From Ilex aquifolium (lineage: Eukaryota > Streptophyta > Magnoliopsida > Aquifoliales > Aquifoliaceae), in assembly GCA_951799425.1 (NCBI GenBank), contig OX637403.1, positions 33,024,811 to 33,088,810 of the forward strand: DNA of 64,000 nt, given 5' to 3'. This document shows, one piece after another, positions 52,138 to 61,810 of the stretch. The translations under genes were made by a program, and so were the position numbers. The first letter of the stretch is position 1, and the number at the start of each line of letters is the position of its first letter. The notes beneath the pieces are model-generated. The model was not told the origin of the DNA. It ran no database searches and was given only the letters and a program-made list of their open reading frames with translations.

Positions 52138-54320
52138 CTTCTTGCCATCCCCTTAGCCTTCATTACACACCTTAAAACCCTAGAAAACATTAGAGAGAAA
52201 GAGGGGAAGAGAAAAACACAAGATCAAAGGTGAAAAACAAGGAAAGGCAAAGGGTTCACAAGTGATTCAAGACTCAAACCCTAGGTTTCTTCAAGAGCTT
52301 AAGGTAGAGGATTTCTTCTCTTTCTCTTACATTGAGGTTAGGGTATTTATATATGTATGTTTTGGCTATCAATGGTATATATATGCTATGTAATCATCCT
52401 CTCTTAGGCTTTTTGACAAAGATTACATGTTTTACACAAAGTTAGGGTTGTATACCCATGAAATCCCTCTTTTGTTTGAAAAACCCTAGTTTTCAAGAGT
52501 GATGGGTTTTCCTCTTGAACTCTTCCTTTATTCTTGATTTCAAAATCATAGTGTTTTGTGTTGAGTAATAAAATGATATTGTTGTGATCTCTTGCATTTT
52601 CTTTGTTGGTTATTGAAAATGTCACATGCTTAAATTGGGGATTTTTAAGATATTCTTGTAAATTGTGAAATTGGGTTTGGTATTGTATCTCTTATGAGTG
52701 TGGGATGACCATGGGTGGCCTTTGACGAGATATCGTAGAGTGGGTAGACGTGTTGCTTGCTCCGTGGGGGTTGGCATTTCTCCTACCACTCGTAGTGGGG
52801 TTAGTGCTTTGGTAAGACTAAACCGCTATTGCTCACGGGTGTCGTGTAAGAGGGTTAGTATACTAATACTTGGGTTGGATACGTCACTGCCATTGGTGTG
52901 GCATACGCCCTTCCTAAAGGATGAATATGTTTGATAAGATTTGTGTGGGTGTGTGTGGGTTAGATATTACTCAATGTGTCGATTCATGGGGTTTGCCTTA
53001 CATCATGTTTGAGATACACATACATATGGTTGTGGAATATTCAAGTTATGGATTATTGTATTATTGTGGAAAATGGTTTCCTACAAGAACTTGTGGGAGT
53101 ATGGGATTCCACAAGGTCTTGTGGGAAAATGGTTTATATTTCGGAAAATGGATATGTATTGGATCTTGGTTTCTTTTACTGTTCATTTGAATTACTGTTG
53201 CTACTTAAACTTGAGATCCATTTTAAAATGTCCCTGTTTTACTTCAAAAATTATGTATGCTATTTGTAAAATGAGACCGACCATTTTATATGTTTTTATA
53301 AACCTTGTTCGAGTTTGGGAGGAATGTTGCTACGGAGCTTAGTGCTCATCCCCTACCGCTAACATTTTTCAGATACGGTGCTAGAGGAGAACCTCGGAGT
53401 TGACGAGTAGGGGTATTGGGAGGCCCCATTCGAGGGAAATCTAGATCTCGAGGTGGACATATAGAGACATAGCTTCCTTTGTAATAGACTTGAGAATTTA
53501 TTTTGAAATCATGTGAAGTTTAGTTTTCTTTTGTTATTCCGCTGCTAAGTTACGTTTGATCCTTTGAGATGTAAATGCCATAGCTTGGCTTATTCTTTTG
53601 GGATGATATTGTAAATTTTATGGATGATGAAAGGAAAATTTTTCTTATTGATGGAATTATATTAGTGCTCTCATGTTGTGAATGGTCTTAGAATGTAATG
53701 CCGTCCAGGGTGTGTTTTGGGGTGTTACAATGCAACATATAATTCTATGTGCGTCTGGGGAGTATGAAATTATATTGATATTGAGAAAATATTAGTTGTT
53801 GAGTTGAATGAAAAGAAAAATTGTAGAATTTGTAGCCAATGTGTAGTGCATTGATAGATAGTGACTGAGTATCAGTATCCTCAGGTTTACTATAACGAAT
53901 TTCAAATTTTTGAGTAGAAATTGGAGTAAATTACTATGAATTTTCTATACACACTTTCAGGATATAGATTGGGCATGAATCTATTTTGAGTTATTGTGGA
54001 TTAATTGACGAAGTTATTTGGTAAAGATGTTTCCTTTTCACGACATACTTTGTGTTCTTATGCTCAGGAAGTATGTATATCTGATTCTGCTTGTATATTA
54101 GCGGGAGTAGTCTATTGAGTTTAAGGAAATTTTTAATTATGTTGAGGAGTCAATAAATTTTGGGTAACAAGATGATTCTATTAGTCAAGGTATTGTGGAA
54201 TAGTCACTCAGGCGAGAAAGTTATTTGTGAAGTAGATAAAATGATGGAAATTGAATATCCTCATTTGTTCTCACTAGGTATATAAATTTCGAGGATGAAA
54301 TTTTTTTAAGGGGGAGAGAA

Positions 54321-54599
54321 TGTAATTACCAAAAAAAAAATTATTATTATTTTATTTTGGTGCATTGGTTACCTAGGAGTAATTATATATATATAAAGAC
54401 AAAAATAATTAAAGAAGACTAATATGTCTCTAATAAAAGTCTTACCCTAGAGAGACCTATTAGAACTCTTATACATGTGGTTTAAATAGGGTAGTATTGT
54501 TGGATAGGTCAAACTCTTCGTATATATATAAATATATTTAGGTTTGTAGGGTTTTTATTGGTGAGAAGGCTTGTGGAGGGGCTGTCCCGTGAACAAAGA

Positions 54600-54641
<42 letters not shown>

Positions 54642-54743
54642 AGAAGGAGGAGAGCTTGAATCCATTAAAGGTATGAATTTATTACTTAATTTATGGGTTT
54701 TGTATTTTATTCAATCACATAGTGTTAGATTTATCATAAGTAG

Positions 54744-54777
<34 letters not shown>

Positions 54778-56581
54778 CATGTGCGTATGTGTGTGTTCAT
54801 GGTGAAGAATATTGATGAATATAAATGGGTTTTAGTGAAAGATGCTAATTTAGGTGTTTTTAGACCTAATTTAGATTGATTAGTCTTGAAGTTTTAAGGA
54901 ATTTAATCAATGTGTAAAAAAGAAAAAAAAAAAAAGGAGGAAAGGAAGTTACTGGTTCCACGTTCTGCCGTAGGCAGAAGAAGACCAAATCCAGAAATTA
55001 CAGAAAGCTCCCCTTTAGTTTCAAAGAGTTTTACTTTGACCCCTATATTCTTCTAAACTTAATTTTAACCACTATTTTACTTGCTAAGTTAGAAGAATAG
55101 AATTTTAGAAAATTATGGCAGGCCTGAAAATAGAAAATTCGTTTTTTTTAAGGAAATTACACTTTGACCCCAAAAGTTTCAAAAATTATGATTTGACCCC
55201 AAAATTTTAGAAACTTTTTCTAAACAGCCCGGAATATTTTTATACCCTATTACCTCATATTAGAAAGGATATTTATATGTAAATGATATATAAAGTATAT
55301 ATATCAATGGGTAAGAAGTACAAAAATTAAATATAGAATCGCGAAACGACAAATATAGGAATATAGATTGATCGTTATATGTTATTATTGGATTAGGTGG
55401 TGATTGCATTGAGGTTGGGGAAGAGAACTTTGAATTGGGTTTTGAGAATCAAGGTGAGTAGTTTACTACTTCTTTTGGGAGGATTTTCTATATTCAATGT
55501 GTGGGTGCATGCGTGTGGATTTTTCATATATATGATATATGTATTGATATTTGGGGTTGCAATTAAATGTTTTGCAATTGTGAACTGTTATACATGTGAA
55601 CTTTGGAAAACTTGTGGGATAATTTTATATTATTGCTTTGGTGATGAAAGGGAAATTTTGTGTGCGTTGGGACTAAAACTACAGTTTTGGTGTGTGTGAA
55701 AATCATGTTTATGAGACGGGGACTGGGTTACCAGGTCTAAATGGTAACAAGATTGTATACCAGTGTGATCGGTATAGAGATGTGCACATAGGGGCCAGTT
55801 ATCAGGCTAGTGATGACAAGAGACGGGGCCAGTTACCAGGCTAGTGGTAACAAGAGACGGGGCCAGTTACCAGACTTGTGGTAACAAACATGATTTGACA
55901 AATGTATTTGAGACTGAATGTGTGTGTGAGTGTTTTGAGTTATAAATGTCTTTTAAGTTATAAAGTGATTTGTGAAAATGAGTGGGTGTTTTGGGTTATA
56001 AATGTCTTTTCATTTATAAAATTATTTGTGATCATGAGATCATTTTGTTTACAGGCTTATGTGGGAGGGATTTGAGTACAATTTGTTGTACTTATGTATG
56101 TATCAAAGTTTATTTTTGTATACAAACTGTGGGATTTATTTTCACACCTCATTAGAGGTGGTTGCTATTCACGGGCCTTTGTGCTCATCCAAACATTTAA
56201 TATTTTTCAGGTGAGGATTGGGGGAGGAGTAAGTCCCCGGATAGACAAGGGATTAGAAGAATTGAAGATTTATTTTATTGTAGGTCTTCAGGAATAATTG
56301 TCTTTTGTAGTTTTGAGACAAGTATTTAATTATTTTGGGAATAATGTTGCTTATGTTTGGAGTAGTGAACCTTCCGGTTTGATTATTATTTTACATGAGA
56401 TTAGTAATGATGTTGGTGATGTTTAATTTATTCCTTTGATATTCATTAGGTCGGTGGAATGGATCACTTCATTATTTGTCTTCCGCTGTATTTTGCATTT
56501 ATTATGCACATGGTTGGTTGGTTAAGGCCTTGGTGGCCGGTCCGCCACCCATTCCATGTGATCCGGGGTGGGGGTGTGACA
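54321..56581 (+). repeat. 3' LTR of the old chromovirus
   Basis: It follows a polypurine tract (aagggggagagaa). It starts TGTAATTACC and ends GGGGGTGTGACA (2,261 bp). It shares with the solo LTR the late motif GTGCTCATCC...TTTTTCAG, supporting related elements. It contains a (GA)n run near 54607-54634, a (GT)n run near 54754-54776 and a 34-bp repeat array. Confidence 0.8.
55791..55890. repeat. 34-bp tandem repeat, three units
   Basis: Units start ggggccagtta at 55791, 55825 and 55859, each with caggctagtggtaacaagag or a close variant. It lies in the R/U5 part of the old 3' LTR. A diverged fourth unit may lie near 55720. Confidence 0.88.
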
Positions 56582-56822
56582 GTGAGTTTCAGTGATTTTG
56601 GGTGGTGGGTTTTTGGGGGTATTGGGTGGTGGGTTTCAATGGGGCTGGTGGTGGGGTTGGGTGGTTGTTGGTGGTTTTGGGTGGTGGGTTTTCGAGGGTG
56701 TTGGGTGGTGGGTTTCAATGGGGTTAGTGGTGGGTTTTGCAGTGGGGCTGGATGGTGGGTTTTGGGTGGTTGTTGGGTGGTTGTTGGTGGTGGGATTTTG
56801 GGTGGTTTGTGGTTGATGGATT
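56582..56822. repeat. G/T-rich minisatellite immediately after the LTR
   Basis: Irregular repeats of ggtggtgggttt and tgggtggtggg over ~240 bp with many GGG runs on plus. The open frames seen through it on both strands are glycine/tryptophan or proline repeats caused by the repeat, not genes. Confidence 0.85.
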
Positions 56823-57439
56823 TTTGGTATAATACCAAACATGTTTTTTATTTTTATTTTCATAATTTTTTAAATATAAATGACTCCCAAACATATTTTT
56901 TATTTTTTATTTTTATCACATGAAAAATAAAAACTAGTTCTGTTTTTTTTTTTTTTTTGAAAAAAAAACATAAAAATGAAAACGTTACCAAACGCACCCT
57001 TAAAAAGATCCTCCTTTTTTAAAAAAAACTTTGGAAACAGTCCCTGTGTTGGTAGGATTAGACAGTTATTGTATATTTATTATCTATTTTGCCCTCATCA
57101 CATGATTTAGCCTAAATTTGAGAGATGCGAGTGATATATATGAAGTGATGGATGAGTCTGGGAAAAGCCATGGTTGTGACGAGGACTGTGATGGATAAAT
57201 GAGGGTGGTGGTAGAGGATGAGCTTTCCTAGTTCTACCCTTCTGATGTTCAATTTGTAGAGCTTCACGGTGATCGAACAGGTTATGATGATTTTACTATT
57301 GTCACTGGTCTTGGAACGATAAATGACAGAAACTACATGTTCATGGGTCATCAGAAGGGTAGAAATACAAGGTAGAACATTCAACGCAACTTTGGGATGC
57401 CTACACCTCATGGGTATGTATTTGTGTGGATGAAATCCT
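56823..57439. other. No recognised gene; AT-rich with a MITE-like edge
   Basis: T/A-rich blocks around accaaacatg (56834) and accaaacgcaccc (56988) look like MITE ends, but no clear pair or target duplication is seen. The open stretch 57112-57411 has no domain. Confidence 0.3.
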
Positions 57440-57840
57440 TAATTTTGAATTATGTGTAGTTTTACGTACTTGTATTGGCTATACGTAGTTTCTTCTCAAT
57501 TAAATATTAATGTACCTATCTCGTGGATGTACATATTCGTATAATATACCTGTTTGACTATTGTGTTTATAGAGAAGATTAGTGTACCTGTCTGATGATT
57601 ACTGTGTACCTATTATGTACCTGTATGATGATTTGTGTTTATGGAGAAGAACGTACATTATGATGATGTAACTTTCTAAAATAGGTATTTAAATTAAGTG
57701 ATCACATTGTCATTATTTTTTGCAATTTTAAAGGGCGTTAGTTATGTTCATTGTTTTGACTTTTCAACAGGGACCTAATCCAAAAGAAAATTGGCGAGTG
57801 AGTTTTTTTTGAAATCCAATTGAGCCTAGAGACTGGCCTC
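57440..57840 (-). repeat. Dispersed repeat (copy 2, inverted relative to 10421-11160)
   Basis: The reverse complement reproduces the order of copy 1: tttggaggcc edge, ttttggattaggtcc-like block, gttgaaaagtcaaaacaatg, aaaataatgacaatgtgatc, then catcataatgtacgttcttc and a shorter minisatellite of caggtacactaa and ataaacacaa motifs. The MITE insertion of copy 1 is absent here. Confidence 0.7.
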
Positions 57841-57875
57841 CAAAAAACTCTAGAAAAAATTGGGAGTAAATAAAT

Positions 57876-58391
57876 GAGTAAATTATACTTTATCCCTCTG
57901 AACTATTATCTTTATTTTACTTTGTAACTTTAACTATAAAAATTCTCACATTACACCTTAAATTATTAATTTTATTTTATATTACTCCAATAGATAACAA
58001 CAAACTTGAAAATCTGTCAAAGGAGAAGGTAATCCCCAAATAGCTTCCCGTTAAGTGCCTAGTACCACTTTATTTTACCTTTTTTGCAAACCAAATAATT
58101 GCTAAAAAAAAAGAAGGTTGGTGAGAGGAAGAAAATTTGGAGCATAGGAAGGACAAAGTCATGGATGACTATTTTTTTTTATTTTTGATCTACACATGTG
58201 CAATAGGCAGTTGCTTATTGACAGTACAGACTACTTACATGCATATTTACCGTCAAAAAATTGATAACTGTTATCTACTGGAGTGATATAAAACAAAATT
58301 AATACTTTAAGGTATAATATGAGAAATTTTATAATTAAGGATATAAAATAAACTATAAGTAATAGTTCAAGGGGTAAAATGTAATTTGCCA
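57876..58391. mobile_element. Long-TIR MITE with 9-bp target duplication
   Basis: Left arm gagtaaattatactttatcc; right arm, reversed, tggcaaattacattttaccc. Similarity runs ~120 bp per arm (ttattactccaatagataac versus tatcactccagtagataaca). Perfect flanking TAAATAAAT lies at 57867-57875 and 58392-58400. No ORF. Length of duplication and TIR suggest a Mutator-like origin, although the duplicated sequence is simple AT. Confidence 0.78.
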
Positions 58392-58400
58392 TAAATAAAT

Positions 58401-60430
58401 TGAACCCTGCCCTAAATCGATGTTATTTGGGGCTGTTTGGACTTTGAAGGGTGTTTATCGGGATAAGATTGCATTTATTAAACTCCTTTAAATTTAAATT
58501 CAAACTTTTACACATGCAATAAAATAATTTATCCTATCCAATTTCTTGTTTAATAAGTAACATAAATGCGCGTAAGGTATAAGAATTATTATTTTTATGG
58601 ATTCATGTTAAATCATGAATAAGAATAATTATTTTTTGTTTAATTAACTAAAATATTCATTATTTAATAAATAAGAGAATGCATTTTTAGGTAAATTAGC
58701 CTTTTATGTACAAATATAATCTCTCACTTTTAAAACTCACCTCCATGGTTTTCGTCAAACCCCTATTTGTGGGTTTTAAGCCATTGTTTCTAGCTAGACA
58801 AAACTCAAATTTTGAATTAAACATGGGTTTAGAAAGTCTATTGAATAATTTTCATAAAACTCACCCTCTAAATATCACTCATAGTTAGATTATGTCACGT
58901 CATCTTTAGCTTTAATTCAAATTTGAATCAACATTTGGTTAAAAAATTAATTTGATACAAAATAGTCCAATTGAAAAATTCAAACTTAAATAATGACAGA
59001 CTCAATTTTAAATAAGGGTCAGATATGATCATTGGATCTTTAAAGGGAGGAGAGTAAAATATGACCATTAGTGATTTGAGTAAAAATTTAACTCTTACTT
59101 GATTTTCAAGTAAAAATTTGAGTCTTCTTTCATTTGATATGAATTTAAGTAAATGATTGGAGTTATTTTTAGTCTATTTTACTCAAATTTTAATTTCAAT
59201 CATGATTTGAGTAAAAGTTTGAGATGCTTATGAACTATAACCATCAATTTAGTCGAAAGCGAATTTGGATAATTTTCTTTCTTTAAATCATATTTTCTCT
59301 TAATTTTAAATTATCTAAGAGAAATGTATTGATTTCTTCTAATTGAATTCAAACATATGATATATTTAACAATTTTTAATTTTTTGTAACCACTCAATAT
59401 TTAAAATTTTCTCTTTATTAATTGATTCACATTTATTTTTTAAAATATTTAATTTAGAATATTAATAAATAATTTTTTAACGATGTTAAGATGACATAGG
59501 GGTGACAGTAGAGGGTGAGAGTAAAGGTGGAAGTAGAAAAATATTACAAATTTGGTTCATTACACAGGTCATTCGTTAGTTACATATTATAGCAATCAAT
59601 TTATAGCAAAGATGGTTTGGAAAATCTTTTCTTCCAAAATACTAAATTCTTGTTATTTTTAAGTATTTAATAAAAACTACATTAGTATCCTTCAATTAAA
59701 TTTTAACCGTCTTTTAAAAATATTTTTTATTATCTTTTTTAATTATTTCATATTTAATTCATTTTTAAAAAGTTATCTTAGTACATTAATATGTAATTTT
59801 CCAATAATATTAGAGTTGAGTAAACGTATTCTGTTATAAAAGGGTGAGTAGGGCAGTGGTGGGGAAAATTGTAAATTCTGTGCATCCTATAGGTGATTGC
59901 TAGTTTACAATTAATTGAAGGGTTAAATGCGAAAAAAATTCCTTGTACTTAACGATAGTTGCTGCTAAGTGCTAACCTCTCTCAGCTGTAAATTTTTGTA
60001 CTAAACCACCTATCCTTCAAAGCAAAGTGCAAACGTCAATGCTCGTCACATATTTTACAAAACTACCAAATTACCCTCTATACTTCATTCACTTTTCACT
60101 AGGATGCCCCCAAGCTATCTCTGTAATTTTTTTCTTAATTCTCTCTATCAGCCAGAAAACCCAACACATTTCACGATTAGCGACTATAGATTGAGTCTAG
60201 CGTGATGTGATTCCAATACTAAAACCTAGAAAAAAAAAGGAGAGAATTCCACTATTAATTGATAATTCTAACACAAATGAATTCGACCATGAACACATTG
60301 ACTAAATATGCAAGAACCCAATTCCCTGCTTCCTTTTTCATGAACCCAGTTGATCATACCACAGATTGGGAGGAAAATAATATATCCCGTTGAAACACTT
60401 ACACGAACTTGATTATAATTCGATACGAAC
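58401..60430. other. AT-rich stretch without recognised genes
   Basis: Very AT-rich. Short inverted and direct AT motifs occur, but nothing could be delimited. No open frame with a recognisable domain. Confidence 0.35.
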
Positions 60431-61025
60431 TCAAAAATGATTCTACATGCAAACACGAATTACAAAAAGTCGTGTTCCGATTCAACCCACCAAACCCGAA
60501 ATTGACACAATTAACCCGTTTATTTAATCATGTCGACACTAACCCGACAATGACCCATTAACGACACGAACACGAATTGATAACTTTGATGGACTTAATT
60601 AAGAATTGACACTTCCTCTATCTTCGAACAACATAAAATTAATACAATTAACATGTTTAACTAGTATTATAGAAATAAAATATTAATTATTTGTAATCGT
60701 TTATTAATCACTGACATAATTATTGTATAAAAAAATATTTTTACTCATTATTATTATTATGTTTATTAAATTAATTTTTAGTATATAGAAAAAGTATGAT
60801 CGTGGATTCAATTATGTGAAAATAAAATCTTAGCGTTGAATTTTTTATTCAAAATTTTTATGGGTCAACACGAATACGAATACGAATACGAACACAAACA
60901 CGACACGAAAATAAACAGGTTAACTCGACACAACACAATTAATTAAATGAGTTGGATTAGGATTGATTAATGTTCGATATGAATCCGTAATGACCTAACA
61001 CGATACAATTCGATTGTCACCCTAC
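60431..61025. repeat. ACACGAA-rich repeat, probable MITE remnant
   Basis: Clusters of acacgaa/cacgacacgaa motifs occur at both ends (60431-60590 and about 60867-61015), including caatacgaatacgaatacga-type runs near 60877. The right edge reversed reads gggtgacaatcgaattgtat. Such ends recur in plant interspersed repeats. No target duplication found and the boundaries are approximate. Confidence 0.35.
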
Positions 61026-61530
61026 ACCCAAGCTCGTGAATGAGCAATAAAAATTGGATGTTGAAATGTAGTGGATTCGAAAAGCCATGGCGAACCAATT
61101 GATTTGAAATTGTGTGAAAAAGTGTTAAGGGTACAATCGTCCGATAAAGTCATGGAATTTCTTGGATTTAGAGAATTGTTATTCCTATAATTAAGTATTA
61201 AGTTTGAATTAAAAAATTCAAAAAAAATCAAATTAGGGATAACTCCTAATCTTCCCTCTCGTCGAAACCCTCCAACACTAAGTAAGAGGTGCCTCAATGA
61301 GATCCGAACACACATTGCATGATATTTTATAAATATTAGGGTTTAATGTATAATTTGTAATAATAATTATGAGGGTTAAATTACAATTATTAGAATTTTG
61401 GGAGTTAGGAAATATTTTATATAATAAACCCTAGAGGTTGAATATTACGAGGGATATGTGTTTGGGTGTAATTTATTAAGTGATTAAAATTAGGGATTAT
61501 GTTTATGAATAAGGGAAACAAAAGGGGACC
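61026..61530. other. No recognised feature
   Basis: AT-rich sequence between the repeat and the right-hand copia element. The open stretch 61022-61315 shows no domain. Confidence 0.3.
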
Positions 61531-61803
61531 TAAGTGTAAAATTCTAAAATTGTATATCTCTTTTCATTCATTTGTCACTAATTTATATACATTTACAGCA
61601 GAGTTTTGATTACAAAATGTGGGAACCAAATCCCATGATTAGTGGGATGAGGTGAATTAGAATGGAAATATAGTGGCAGATTTGGTGGAAGATTTACAGG
61701 ATTTACAGTATGCGGGGGATTTAATTGGAGGATTTACAAGAATATGATGAAGGATGTGATCATCCATATCTTCACAGTTGATTGGAGCCAATATTTTCTA
61801 ATA
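61531..61803 (-). repeat. 3' LTR of the right-hand copia element (approximate)
   Basis: It starts on minus right after the polypurine tract with TATTAGAAAAT (expected TG is mutated to TA) and ends near a TTTTACA at about 61531. A TATA-like atttatata is present near 61581. The far boundary is inferred. Confidence 0.5.
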
Positions 61804-61810
61804 CTCCCCC

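Larger units (their letters stand above)
51395..53729 (+). mobile_element. Solo LTR, 2,335 bp, with ATGCA duplication
   Basis: It starts TGTAACACC and ends GGTGTTACA with no internal region. Perfect 5-bp direct repeats ATGCA lie at 51390-51394 and 53730-53734. This is the classic product of recombination between two LTRs of a gypsy-type element. It is nested in the older chromovirus remnant. A TATA box is at 52130-52137, with a tandem array upstream. ORFs inside (for example 52921-53342) are fortuitous. Confidence 0.93.
50845..56581 (+). mobile_element. Old plus-strand chromovirus remnant (RNase H to 3' LTR)
   Basis: Segments 50845-51389 and 53735-54320 are decayed pol of a Tekay-like element: RNase H end (KIYLLRRSLI*EKEDGW, YHVGKAIIVVDTLSKK), the linker with RGTCDI-type sequence, integrase start, then the terminal YPHLFSLG and SRMKFF before the polypurine tract and 3' LTR (54321-56581). 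A solo LTR (51395-53729) splits it, and its 5' part is lost at the junction with the minus-strand Tekay LTR. Frames are full of stops. Assignment rests on motif order. Confidence 0.75.

Noticed and set aside
52921-53342. Three overlapping open frames in the solo LTR
   Set aside because: Overlapping frames in AT/GT-rich LTR sequence with no domain.
56459-56923. Long Gly/Trp and Pro/His open frames on both strands
   Set aside because: They are translations of the G/T-rich minisatellite, open in several frames at once, as expected for simple sequence.
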